Shown: piece after piece, positions 19,475 to 29,060 of the stretch | How the letters are laid out: the number at the start of each line of letters is the position of its first letter | Position numbering within the stretch: the first letter of the stretch is position 1 | Assembly (NCBI GenBank): GCA_905480075.1 | Contig: CAJQOX010000074.1 | Location: 1-64,000, forward strand | Reading direction: 5' to 3' | Length of the DNA: 64,000 bases | Source: an uncultured Aureispira sp. | GTDB lineage: Bacteria > Bacteroidota > Bacteroidia > Chitinophagales > Saprospiraceae | Translations under genes and position numbers: made by a program | Notes under the pieces: model-generated | The model's database searches: none | What the model saw: only the letters and a program-made list of their open reading frames with translations | Told to the model about the DNA's origin: nothing

Positions 19475-20002
19475 TTACTTCTTTGAATTGTAATACATTT
19501 CTTTTGCCTTTTCAAAGTCTTCCCTCCCTGGTGCAGAGGCTGACATTTCATATTCTTTTGTCCCGCATGGATTCTCTATCGCCTCCGATGTCCAGCTGAG
19601 AATGTTTTCTGTGCCCCTATCCTCTGTCCAGTCGTAATGTGGGTATTCAGAATCAAGGGGGCTTTTTCCTTTTTTGTCCGTCATTCCGGCTTTGTCTGGA
19701 ATCTGATGGATAAATAGACCATAAACAGGCTTTTTTTGTAAAACAGCCTCCCTTATCTCATATTCAATGAAATATCGCCCATAGGATTCTGAACCAATTA
19801 ACACTATAACTGCATCGGCCTGAGAAATTTCTTCCTCTATCCATTGGTGGATTGAAGGAAGTCCTATTTCCATCATTTCTGCTATTTGTTCAGCGCTGAT
19901 AAAGGGCGTCATACTACAGCCTGGCAGGCTGTTCCAAATTGCTGTCAATGTTTTGATACGGTCATAGTCATAACTGTAGTGAAAGCTAAAAAAAACATGC
20001 AT
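19475..20002 (-). CDS. TIR-like (ThsB/DUF1863-type) domain protein
   Basis: N-terminal 'MHVFFSFHYSYDYDRIKTL', 'SQADAVIVLIGSESYGRYFIEYEIREAVLQKKPVYGLFIHQIPDK' resemble the ThsB-type TIR fold; recognised by eye only. Confidence 0.75.
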   Translation of the reverse strand: MHVFFSFHYSYDYDRIKTLTAIWNSLPGCSMTPFISAEQIAEMMEIGLPSIHQWIEEEISQADAVIVLIGSESYGRYFIEYEIREAVLQKKPVYGLFIHQIPDKAGMTDKKGKSPLDSEYPHYDWTEDRGTENILSWTSEAIENPCGTKEYEMSASAPGREDFEKAKEMYYNSKK

Positions 20003-20011
20003 TCTTTTTGT

Positions 20012-20917
20012 TTATATTTCTTCATAATTGTCAAAATCTGATGGTTTATTTATTGATAAATCTACAAATTTCAGCATAATTTTCCAATATTCTCCCCCTG
20101 CAAAATGTAGAAACCAGGAATGACAGTAGGCCGATGTAAGGGCTAATCTGATTATTTTCGAGTCTTTTGGGACTGCAGCTCTAGCTTCTGTGAAATCTTC
20201 TGAATGGCATAAATAAGGGTAAGCGTAATACAGGTAGTTACTTAGAATAAAGTTGAATCTGTAATCTATAAAATGATGTAGTTCAGCCTTTATTATTTCG
20301 TAGGACAAAGGACGCATTTCATAGTTGTAGGCATAGCCGGTTTCTTCATCGTACTTTTCTTCGTACTTGTTGTATACTTTGTTTAAAATGTCTTTATGCT
20401 TTTCAGGGTTCAATACAAGGACACCCGCCTGCAAAACTTCATTTAATTCTGTGTGTATTCCGAAATTCTGATAATAGGAGGCAGGAGTAGGGTTTATTAC
20501 CAGTTTTTTATTTCTTTTTTTGCAGTAATCTATATAGCAGCCATACAGATAGTCATGCATTTCTTCAGATATGAATGAGTAGGCATTGGTTGCGCCTATT
20601 TTTTCTGATGGAACTTGGCTGAAAACACAGGGGGCTTCCGGGTTTATTAGTATGTCACTGTCCAGCCACAATATACGTTCATATTTACGACATTCCGGGG
20701 GGTTAAGTACAAGGCACTTCTGCCATGATACAGACCGCTCTGCTGCCCTTTTGCTTTTGTCTAAGGGTTCTGTGAAAATTATTATATCACAATGTTGTTT
20801 CAGTGCATATGACTGCCATGTTTCCCGTATGTATTGATTCCATTCCCCCAGAAATACTTCGCCAATAGCTATGCTTACTATCAGCCTACGGGAATCTTTG
20901 TTTTTAATGAAGATCAT
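20012..20917 (-). CDS. GT-A fold glycosyltransferase-like protein
   Basis: 'YERILWLDSDILINPEAP' DxD motif after an N-terminal beta-alpha-beta pattern; 'VLQAGVLVLNPEKHKDIL', later 'AYCHSWFLHFAG'. Confidence 0.7.
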   Translation of the reverse strand: MIFIKNKDSRRLIVSIAIGEVFLGEWNQYIRETWQSYALKQHCDIIIFTEPLDKSKRAAERSVSWQKCLVLNPPECRKYERILWLDSDILINPEAPCVFSQVPSEKIGATNAYSFISEEMHDYLYGCYIDYCKKRNKKLVINPTPASYYQNFGIHTELNEVLQAGVLVLNPEKHKDILNKVYNKYEEKYDEETGYAYNYEMRPLSYEIIKAELHHFIDYRFNFILSNYLYYAYPYLCHSEDFTEARAAVPKDSKIIRLALTSAYCHSWFLHFAGGEYWKIMLKFVDLSINKPSDFDNYEEI

Positions 20918-21066
20918 GAATGACTATAGTTTGTCCTGTTGGTTTTGTCAGTTTAATATAAGTATATTATTAGATTCTCTGTTAATTCTTTATTGATTTT
21001 TATCTTGTTTTGAATCCCTTTAGCCTCTTTTTAATATCTTGCGATTTCTATAAAAACATATTGACT

Positions 21067-21867
21067 ATGAAAGTATGGGCAACCTCTGACTTGCACATTG
21101 ATTATCCGGAAAATTTTAAATGGTTTCTGAATCTGTCTTCTGTGGATTATACAGATGATATTCTGATTATTGCAGGTGATATTACCGATGAGTTGATTAA
21201 TATGCAATTACTCTTTAAATCCATAGTGCCAAAGTTTAGTAAGGTGCTCTTTCTGCCCGGAAATCACGATTTGTGGCTTTATAAAAAGGATGCGCTAGAT
21301 TCAATGGAAAAATTCCATAAGGTTCTTCAGCTGGCAAATGATGAAGGCCTTCAAACGAAGCCTTTTCTGAGGGATGAATTAAGCATCATTCCACTCTACA
21401 GCTGGTATGATTTTACTTTTGGTACTCCTTCTAAAACTATCAGAAGGGCATGGCGCGATTTTAAACGTTGTAAATGGGGGATGGACTTTCCTGAATTGAC
21501 TCATTATTTTCATCAGATGAATGAGAAATACCTCTGTACCCAAAGTGAAGAAATAATATCTTTCTCTCACTTTCTTCCCTCTGTTTCAATGATGCCGGAG
21601 GATATTCCCCAAATCGTTAAATCGCTTTTTCCTGTTTTTGGCAGCAAAAAACTGGGTGAACAGCTACGGATTTTGAAGCCCGACATGCATATTTATGGAC
21701 ATAGTCACCTCAACAGGTCTTTCGAGAAAGAGGGGACTTCTTATATTAATAATGCCTTTGGCTACCCTCAGGAAAGTCATATCTGCAGAAAATCCCTGCT
21801 TTGTGTTTATGAGGATGGAGTACTTAATCGTTCTGTGCCACAGTGGCCCGAACACAGAAGTTTATGA
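21067..21867 (+). CDS. Calcineurin-like metallophosphoesterase
   Basis: 'MKVWATSDLHIDYPENF', 'IIAGDITDE', 'LFLPGNHDLW', 'HIYGHSHLNRSFEKEGTSYINNAFGYP'. ORF opens at 21010; start more likely 21067. Confidence 0.9.
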   Translation: MKVWATSDLHIDYPENFKWFLNLSSVDYTDDILIIAGDITDELINMQLLFKSIVPKFSKVLFLPGNHDLWLYKKDALDSMEKFHKVLQLANDEGLQTKPFLRDELSIIPLYSWYDFTFGTPSKTIRRAWRDFKRCKWGMDFPELTHYFHQMNEKYLCTQSEEIISFSHFLPSVSMMPEDIPQIVKSLFPVFGSKKLGEQLRILKPDMHIYGHSHLNRSFEKEGTSYINNAFGYPQESHICRKSLLCVYEDGVLNRSVPQWPEHRSL

Positions 21868-22181
21868 CAGGTATTAATATTTGTCCGATATGATACTGTT
21901 TTTGTTATTATTTTATATGCATTAAACTTCATTTTTGCTTGTTAAATCAATTTTTATTATATAATTATAGTTTAGTTGGCTTATTTTTGTCTGATTATGA
22001 TGTGTTGTTTTGTTTAAAAAATAATGCTCCTGGAAGCTTGAATACATTCGAATCATTTCGTTAATTTTTTCATTTTTTAATCACTGACAATTAATTGCAA
22101 ACACAAAAGGGCATCTGCTTCTGTCTCATTTGATTCTTAAATGTTTATTAAAAAAAACCAAATTAAAACAAAGAATCCTTT

Positions 22182-22207
22182 AAGCCTGTTATTCCTTTAG
22201 GCTTTTT
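22182..22207 (+). terminator. Possible weak terminator hairpin
   Basis: AAGCCT ... AGGCTT followed by a short T run. Confidence 0.4.
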
Positions 22208-22220
22208 CACTAAAATTTCT

Positions 22221-22228
22221 TAGTTTTG
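22221..22228 (+). promoter_or_regulatory. Candidate -7 element (TAGTTTTG) upstream of TPR protein gene
   Basis: TAnnTTTG match followed by GCAGCGC. Confidence 0.4.
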
Positions 22229-22371
22229 CAGCGCAGGAAATAAAATTTTACTTTTAAGGGTGAAATTATAAGGACTGTACCAGAAAGACTGATGTATGAA
22301 ATTTTTATGGCACGGCTTTTGGATTTTAGGATAATGTGTGAATTTATAATTATTAAAAAATAGTAATCGAT

Positions 22372-23835
22372 ATGATTCAGAAATGGAATTTACTTCTGAC
22401 TTTTAGTGCAATAATGGCACTTATTTTATCAGCTCCCAATCAGGTTTCTGCACAATGTGATTCCTGGGAAGCACACCCTGATGGCAAGGAAAGTGCTATG
22501 GAACAGCATGTGATTTACAGACGACTTTTTGAAGCTAAAAAATATGAGGAAGCATTTCCTTTATGGGAAAAACTTTTTGCACATGTTACTGCTCCTAAAG
22601 AATCGAAATCGGTTCATTTTAAGGACGGCATCATCATGTACAAGGAAAAGGCAAAAGCTGAAAAAGACAGAGAGAAAAAGAAGGTCTTGGTTGAAAGTAT
22701 GATGAAACTATATGACGATATGGCTGCCTGTCTCGGAGAAAAATCCAGCGACAGGGCAAGAGAAGGCTATAATATTTATGCAGTAAGAGGAACTCCGTCA
22801 TTGGCCGTTAAAATGTTTGAAAAATCTATCGAGTTGGGAAAAAAAGAAACACATAACATGATCCTCGTCCCGATGGCTCAGTTGACGGTTTCAATGTTTA
22901 TGAGAAAAAACCCTGACTATAATGACGAATACATGCGTAAATTGTATGATACGCTTAAAGAAATAGTAGACCATAACGTCAATAACAAGACTAAGGATGC
23001 TGCTAAATATCAGTCTAAATGGGAGAGAGTAGATAAAGAGTTTGGCAAGATCGGAGATAAGATCTGGGGCTGTGATTTTCATGTTAAAGAGTGGAAATCT
23101 AAATTTGAAGCAGACAAAAATAACATGGTACAGAACAAGGAAATCCTTAAAATCCTTAAAAGAAAATGTGGTGTAGAAAATGAATTGTATGTAGCGGTAA
23201 ACACAATTTATGAACCATGGAACAGGGCAAGGCTTGATTCAATAGCCGAAGCCAATTTTGAAGCCTTGTGTAATTATAAGAAAGGAAATTATAAAGAATC
23301 AAAATCTCAGAAAGCCAGAAAGGCAGGGGATCAAGTTAAAGCAGATTCCTTAAAAGCAATTGCCTTTGAATGGTATGAAAAATCCCTAGATGATGCTTCG
23401 TCTGAAAATTGCGAAGTTTCCGATGCTGATAAAGGGGATTTGGCTTACAGACTTGCCGATAGCTACTACAGAAAAGGAGCTTATTCAAAAGCGAGGTCTT
23501 TATGCAATAAAGCGGCTTCATTGAAGCCCGGATGGGGAAACCCTTATATGCTAATCGGTACAATGTATGCCTCAAGCGGAAAACGTTGTTCCGGCGGGAA
23601 GGGTACAGGCTGGGATGCACAGGTGGTAGCATGGGCAGCAATGGACATGTGGTCAAAAGCAAAAAGTGTTGACTCTTCCGTAGCGGAAAAAGCCAATAAA
23701 CAAATTTATAAATATAAAAAATACCTGCCCACCAAAGGAGAAATCTTTCAACGTGGTCTTGCGGTAGGAAGTAGCTATAAAGTGGGTTGTTGGATAAATA
23801 CCACGACTACTATCCGTGCAGGAGGTGAAGAATAA
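22372..23835 (+). CDS. Secreted TPR-like protein of unknown function
   Basis: Signal peptide-like N-terminus; TPR-like 'LAYRLADSYYRKGAYSKARSLCNKAASLKPGWGNPYMLIGTMY'. Confidence 0.75.
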   Translation: MIQKWNLLLTFSAIMALILSAPNQVSAQCDSWEAHPDGKESAMEQHVIYRRLFEAKKYEEAFPLWEKLFAHVTAPKESKSVHFKDGIIMYKEKAKAEKDREKKKVLVESMMKLYDDMAACLGEKSSDRAREGYNIYAVRGTPSLAVKMFEKSIELGKKETHNMILVPMAQLTVSMFMRKNPDYNDEYMRKLYDTLKEIVDHNVNNKTKDAAKYQSKWERVDKEFGKIGDKIWGCDFHVKEWKSKFEADKNNMVQNKEILKILKRKCGVENELYVAVNTIYEPWNRARLDSIAEANFEALCNYKKGNYKESKSQKARKAGDQVKADSLKAIAFEWYEKSLDDASSENCEVSDADKGDLAYRLADSYYRKGAYSKARSLCNKAASLKPGWGNPYMLIGTMYASSGKRCSGGKGTGWDAQVVAWAAMDMWSKAKSVDSSVAEKANKQIYKYKKYLPTKGEIFQRGLAVGSSYKVGCWINTTTTIRAGGEE

Positions 23836-23862
23836 ACCGTACAGGAATATTTTATTAACTGA

Positions 23863-23920
23863 ACAGCCCTTCGTTTAATTGCTGCATCTTTCTTTCAGCT
23901 TTTACGAAGGGCTGTTTGTT
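23863..23920 (+). terminator. Intrinsic terminator after TPR gene
   Basis: ACAGCCCTTCG ... CGAAGGGCTGT stem + T-rich tail. Confidence 0.75.
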
Positions 23921-24069
23921 TTTTGTCTGTTTACTTTTTCTATTTGTTACATCAGATTGTACTGAACAACATTTTTTTTCTAAATTTGGAGCCGTCACAT
24001 ATTTCTTTCCTGGAGAAATAATAATTTGTTGAGCTATTTTGACATTTTTATCTTATAAAATATTGAATA

Positions 24070-26688
24070 ATGAATTTCAGATTTTTTCAAATACTTGCCA
24101 TTGCCTCTCTGTTTTTTGCCGGATGCAAAACCAACAGCAAAGTTATTACCACAGACTATACAGTTGAGAACAGAATACTTGATACACTTTCTGTTACAGC
24201 ATCTAAAATTTCAACGTATAAAAGGCCCGTTTATAATCCGGCTGCTGAAAGAACCAACGATCTTATTCATACCAAACTCGACGTTACCTTCGATTGGCAG
24301 AATCAATACCTCAACGGGAAAGCGACACTCGATCTGCAACCTGTCTTTTATTCTGTTAAATCAGTCAGGCTCGATGCAAAAGGTTTTGATATTCATAAAG
24401 TAGCCCTGATAAACGCCAAAGCTGAAATACCTCTGAAATATGTTTACGAAAACAATAAAGACCTGATCGTTAAGCTTGATAAATATTATAAAAAAGGTGA
24501 AAAATACAGGCTTTTTATTCAATATACTGCCAAACCCAATGAATTGCCCATAGGAGGAAGTGAGGCAATTACTTCCGACAAAGGCTTGTATTTTATCAAC
24601 CCACTGGGGAATGATAAAGGGAAACCTCAGCAAATATGGACACAAGGAGAAACGGAATCAAGTTCTTGTTGGTTCCCTACTATCGACAGGCCGAATGAAC
24701 GTTGCACGCAGGAGATGAATATTACTGTTCAGGACAAATTTAAAACCCTGTCGAATGGAAAACTTACCGGTTCTGTTAAAAACCCCAATGGTACCCGTAC
24801 CGATAATTGGGTGATGGACCTGCCACATGCCCCTTATCTGTTTGCAATGATTGTAGGTGAATTTGCTGTTGTGTCGGAACAGTGGAATGGGAAATTGCTG
24901 GAATATTTTGTAGAGGCTGAATACGAAAAAGATGCAAAGGCCATTTATAAAAACACACCGGAAATGTTGACTTTTTTCTCTGATAAATTCGGGGTTACTT
25001 ACCCATGGAATAAATACTCTCAGGTTGTTGTCCGCGATTATGTTTCGGGGGCTATGGAAAATACCACCGCGGTTATTTTTGGTGACTTTGTACAACTTAC
25101 ATCCCGTGAATTGATTGATCACTCTGACCTCAATGAGTCTATTGTAGCGCACGAAATGATGCACCACTGGTTCGGAGACCTTGTTACCTGTGAAAGCTGG
25201 GCCAACCTCCCGCTAAACGAATCTTTTGCCAATTATAGTGAATACCTTTGGTTTGAGCACAAATACGGAAGGGATGCTGCAGATTATATTCGTAAAAATG
25301 AAATAGACGGATATATGAATCAGGCAGTAATGAGAGGCGATAAACATCCGCTGATTCATTTTGGTTATAATGATAAAGAGGAGATGTTCGATGCCCACAG
25401 TTATAACAAAGGAGGGACAATACTCCACATGCTCCGATATGTTGTTGGTGACAATGCCTTCTTTGCCAGCCTGAAAAAATACCTGGAAGATAATCAGTTC
25501 AAAGCTGCAGAGGTGCACCACCTTCGACTTGCATTCGAGGAGGTAACTGGCAAAGACCTTAATTGGTTCTTCAATCAATGGTTTCTTTCTGCAGGTCATC
25601 CTGTACTCGAAATTACCAAAGATTATGACGAAGATTCAAAAATGTTGAATGTTACTCTGAAGCAAACTCAGGACTATAAGAAGAGTGCCGTTTTTGTACT
25701 CCCCTTTGCAATAGATGTGTATAAAAATAATAACGACGAACCAGTTCGTACAGATGTTGTTATGACTCAGCAGGAACAGACTTTTTCGATAAAAGCAGAT
25801 TCTGAACCCGTTTGGGTTGCTGTTGATGCCGAAAGGGTCTTGTTATGTAAGTATAAATTTAATCAATCCAACCAGGATTTAATCAATCAGTACAGATTGT
25901 CTGGCAGGTTTCAAAACCGATATGATGCTATAAAAGGATTAAGGTATGCTCAGAAGGATGAACCTGAAGCTATAAAGTTATTTATACAGGCCCTGGATGA
26001 TCCTTTCTGGAAAATCAGGGAGAAAGCAGTGGATGTGGTTCAAATCAGCAAAGAGGATAAGGCTGTAATAAATAAAATAATAGACATGGCACAGAATGAC
26101 CCGCGTTCTCAGGTAAGAGCAGCGGCGATGGAAAAAATTGCCGAATTTAATAATGCTGATTTGCTTGTTGTCGCTAAAGAAGCAATCGAAAAAGACTCCT
26201 CTTACCTCGTTGTTTCTGCTGCACTCAAAGCCATTAATGATAATAACTCTGAAGCAGGAATTGAATATGCTAAGAAGTTAAGGGATCTTGATAGTCCTTC
26301 ATTATTAAACGCTATTGCAGCAATTTTTGAAAAAACTGGTGATTTGAAATACGTGAGTTTCTATGAGCAAAACTGGAACAAAACGGATAATTATGCCCGA
26401 TTCACTTTCTTTAACTCTTATGCTGCTTTTCTTCAGAACACCAAAGATGAAAAACTGATAATTGAAAAAGTGAGTTACCTCAAAGGAATTTCCCTTGATA
26501 TGAATGTTTCTCAGTGGGGAAGATATGCCGCTTCCAATGCGCTTAAAAAAATGAGAGATTTCTACTTTGAATCAAAAGGGAAGTCGTCGGATAAAAATAT
26601 CTATGATGTTATCGTGGCAGCTATTACAGAAATAAAAAAAGGGGAAAAGGATGAAACCCTCCTGAAGTTGTATAGCTCCTGGAAATAG
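24070..26688 (+). CDS. M1 family metallopeptidase (aminopeptidase N-like), probable lipoprotein, with HEAT-like C-terminus
   Basis: Lipobox 'LFFAGCKT'; 'GAMENTTAVIFGD', 'IVAHEMMHHWFGDLVTCESWANLPLNESFANYSEYLW'. Confidence 0.95.
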   Translation: MNFRFFQILAIASLFFAGCKTNSKVITTDYTVENRILDTLSVTASKISTYKRPVYNPAAERTNDLIHTKLDVTFDWQNQYLNGKATLDLQPVFYSVKSVRLDAKGFDIHKVALINAKAEIPLKYVYENNKDLIVKLDKYYKKGEKYRLFIQYTAKPNELPIGGSEAITSDKGLYFINPLGNDKGKPQQIWTQGETESSSCWFPTIDRPNERCTQEMNITVQDKFKTLSNGKLTGSVKNPNGTRTDNWVMDLPHAPYLFAMIVGEFAVVSEQWNGKLLEYFVEAEYEKDAKAIYKNTPEMLTFFSDKFGVTYPWNKYSQVVVRDYVSGAMENTTAVIFGDFVQLTSRELIDHSDLNESIVAHEMMHHWFGDLVTCESWANLPLNESFANYSEYLWFEHKYGRDAADYIRKNEIDGYMNQAVMRGDKHPLIHFGYNDKEEMFDAHSYNKGGTILHMLRYVVGDNAFFASLKKYLEDNQFKAAEVHHLRLAFEEVTGKDLNWFFNQWFLSAGHPVLEITKDYDEDSKMLNVTLKQTQDYKKSAVFVLPFAIDVYKNNNDEPVRTDVVMTQQEQTFSIKADSEPVWVAVDAERVLLCKYKFNQSNQDLINQYRLSGRFQNRYDAIKGLRYAQKDEPEAIKLFIQALDDPFWKIREKAVDVVQISKEDKAVINKIIDMAQNDPRSQVRAAAMEKIAEFNNADLLVVAKEAIEKDSSYLVVSAALKAINDNNSEAGIEYAKKLRDLDSPSLLNAIAAIFEKTGDLKYVSFYEQNWNKTDNYARFTFFNSYAAFLQNTKDEKLIIEKVSYLKGISLDMNVSQWGRYAASNALKKMRDFYFESKGKSSDKNIYDVIVAAITEIKKGEKDETLLKLYSSWK

Positions 26689-26700
26689 CTTGTTTGGTGC

Positions 26701-27702
26701 TCAGAAATAAAATGGATGAAATTTAACCTCCCCTGTGGTGTTTATCTCCAGGGCAGGAAAGGGTACCTTGAATAGGTTTAAGATGCCAAAGATTGTCTTC
26801 AGCCATTTGTGTTTTGTGGGTATGCGCTCAAAGTCTATGTCCAGAGAAAGAAAAAACTGACTCTGTCTTTGTAAATGTGAAGGCGCAGTAAATGAATTGC
26901 CCCACTCGTCTTCCCAGGTGTTGCTTTCTGCACCATAAACATTTTCGATGCCATAACCGACTGCTATGTTTATCCAGGAAGGAGGAAAATTGTGTTTTCG
27001 GTTTTTGATAAAACTGGCAATATTCACAGACAACCATATCGTCTGTCCGTTATACTCCTTGAAGAGTAATTCAGGAGGGCTTGTTCCGAATAGTTCAGCC
27101 GTCCTGTCTTTGATAGTGGTTGTCGCATTGCCATTGGAAGATTGAATAGGTGCAGTGGAGTATTCAGGTCTGTGAGCAGACATCTTAAGCCTGAATCGTT
27201 GTTCATTCCATAATAATTCCTGACCAAGATATAAGCTGCTCCCTATCAGATTAAAGCCCATGTCGCCCCAGGAAAACCCCCACTGTTCAGAAAAACCATC
27301 CATCATCTCTAATGTAGTCTGAAATAGCAATCCCGTGCCGAACCCTATCCAACAAGCTTGTTTTTTGGGGACCCCGGCCCAGTGGTATAGATCGCCGGCC
27401 CATTTGCTTTCAAAATACCCTGTCATTGCATGGCCGAATTTGTCCATCTGACGCCATCCCTGCCAATCATCAAAAAAATGAAATTTCCCCCGGGGATACT
27501 GTGCATACCATGCTTGGTCCAAGCCAATTGTTATTCCTGTGTACCCTGCAACCCCAACACTTGTTAATGCCCAAAATCTGGCTTTATTATATGATGGAGC
27601 ATTGTCAAAGAAATTTATTTTCATTAATCCGGGGATACTGTCTCCCTGAGCAGGAACATTGGTAACTAAGAACAATAATAGTATAATCCGGAATAGTGTC
27701 AT
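26701..27702 (-). CDS. DUF2279-like predicted periplasmic/outer-membrane-associated protein
   Basis: 'FHFFDDWQGWRQMDKFGHAMTGYFESKWAGDLYHWAG', 'LLFQTTLEMMDGFSEQWGFSWGDMGFNLIGSSLYLGQELLW'. Confidence 0.75.
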   Translation of the reverse strand: MTLFRIILLLFLVTNVPAQGDSIPGLMKINFFDNAPSYNKARFWALTSVGVAGYTGITIGLDQAWYAQYPRGKFHFFDDWQGWRQMDKFGHAMTGYFESKWAGDLYHWAGVPKKQACWIGFGTGLLFQTTLEMMDGFSEQWGFSWGDMGFNLIGSSLYLGQELLWNEQRFRLKMSAHRPEYSTAPIQSSNGNATTTIKDRTAELFGTSPPELLFKEYNGQTIWLSVNIASFIKNRKHNFPPSWINIAVGYGIENVYGAESNTWEDEWGNSFTAPSHLQRQSQFFLSLDIDFERIPTKHKWLKTIFGILNLFKVPFPALEINTTGEVKFHPFYF

Positions 27703-27784
27703 TGGTAACTTTATATGGGATTTGTGATATTAAAATATCCATTTCACCTGAAGTTATTGGAATGATAATATAACCATCATTCGT

Positions 27785-28750
27785 TTATTCAGACAAGTGT
27801 TTCCCTCTGCGCATTTCATAATATAATAAAGATTCTCTTGTTTTTCCATGTTGAAGCTCTACTGCCTTTAACATGGATTTTACACCTCTGTGCATGATAA
27901 CATAATAATCTTCCATTGTGGAGGTTTCTTTTACAGGTATTTCCAAGACCTTCCTGCCTCCCTGACTTTTGGGTAGTTGAACTTCTTTTTCTTTTTTAAG
28001 TAAAAATGTGAGTTCTTTCTTTTCTCTTGTCTTGAAAATAATACATGGAAGGGATTTTTCTTTTTTACCTCTCATTACCATCCTGTTTTCAAATGTAATG
28101 TCAATGTCGTCACTTGGGAAAATCCTTTTTGCAACCCGGTGATCTTTTAAATTATGGTGTTTGATCGAGACAAAGGGGTATAATTTTTTGCCGGTAAATT
28201 CTTCCATCGTTCTTGCGTCATAATCTTCCTGATGTGAGAAAAACTTACCGTCCAGTTTGCTTTGATCTTCAGGAGTCGGTTGAATAAAATAGGTGTGTTC
28301 GGCATCTGTCATCGTAGGTCGAAACTTGATTTGAGTAACATGGCTGATTCCATTTTTGTAAATCTTCAGATGTCCTTGCAAGTCCCGGTTTTTGGTGTTC
28401 ATAAGCCTAATCTCAAAGCCATAACTGGTCTTGTCTATTCTTGCTATATTAAGTTTATAGGGTTTATCATTAGTTGATTCAGATGTTATTCCGGCAGGAG
28501 TGAACTTTGCCCTCTCGTCTACCGTAATATAGAAGCTGTTAATTTTAAATGAAACAATACCTTCCTCAACAGAATTTGGATAGTGTGCATCACTCATCTT
28601 TCCTTCAAAGGGTACAAAGGTGTATCCGTATAGGTCGAGTTCTTTGGTAAATTGATAATCTTCAGAAAAAGTATATCTTTGAAATTCCTGAGCATATGAA
28701 AAAGGAGGTATGATTAACCAGATTATAATAAAAAGGAAAATTGTTTTCAT
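27785..28750 (-). CDS. Hypothetical secreted protein
   Basis: ORF 27785..28795; internal Met at 28750 begins a signal peptide-like 'MKTIFLFIIIWLIIPPFSYAQ'. Confidence 0.65.
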   Translation of the reverse strand: MKTIFLFIIIWLIIPPFSYAQEFQRYTFSEDYQFTKELDLYGYTFVPFEGKMSDAHYPNSVEEGIVSFKINSFYITVDERAKFTPAGITSESTNDKPYKLNIARIDKTSYGFEIRLMNTKNRDLQGHLKIYKNGISHVTQIKFRPTMTDAEHTYFIQPTPEDQSKLDGKFFSHQEDYDARTMEEFTGKKLYPFVSIKHHNLKDHRVAKRIFPSDDIDITFENRMVMRGKKEKSLPCIIFKTREKKELTFLLKKEKEVQLPKSQGGRKVLEIPVKETSTMEDYYVIMHRGVKSMLKAVELQHGKTRESLLYYEMRRGKHLSE

Positions 28751-29060
28751 AGTTTGTTCGTTGTTTTGTTTGTTCAGTTGTCTCAATCTGTGCAAAAGTT
28801 ACCGGATAACTTTAGATTTCATCTGATCTGTTTGCCTTTAAGAGTAATTTGTTTTTAGACAATAGAACAAAAATAAGAATTATTGCTGTATTTTTAAATA
28901 TTGTAAGGATTTTGTATATCCACTACTCTTGTTGTATAAGTTCTTTGTTTTAAGACTTTCGTTATTATTTATTTATATTTCTGATTGTTACATAGGCAAT
29001 GCGTATGCCATTTTTGATACTATAGGTTTAAAAGTTGATTTTTTAATGTTTTTCATTAAG

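Noticed and set aside
19475-21867. Complete Thoeris defence system
   Set aside because: Only a ThsB-like TIR candidate is present; no ThsA-type effector is recognisable in the window.
24658-25599. Minus-strand ORFs (169, 60, 78 and 128 aa) within the M1 peptidase gene
   Set aside because: Overlapping shadows of a strong coding frame.
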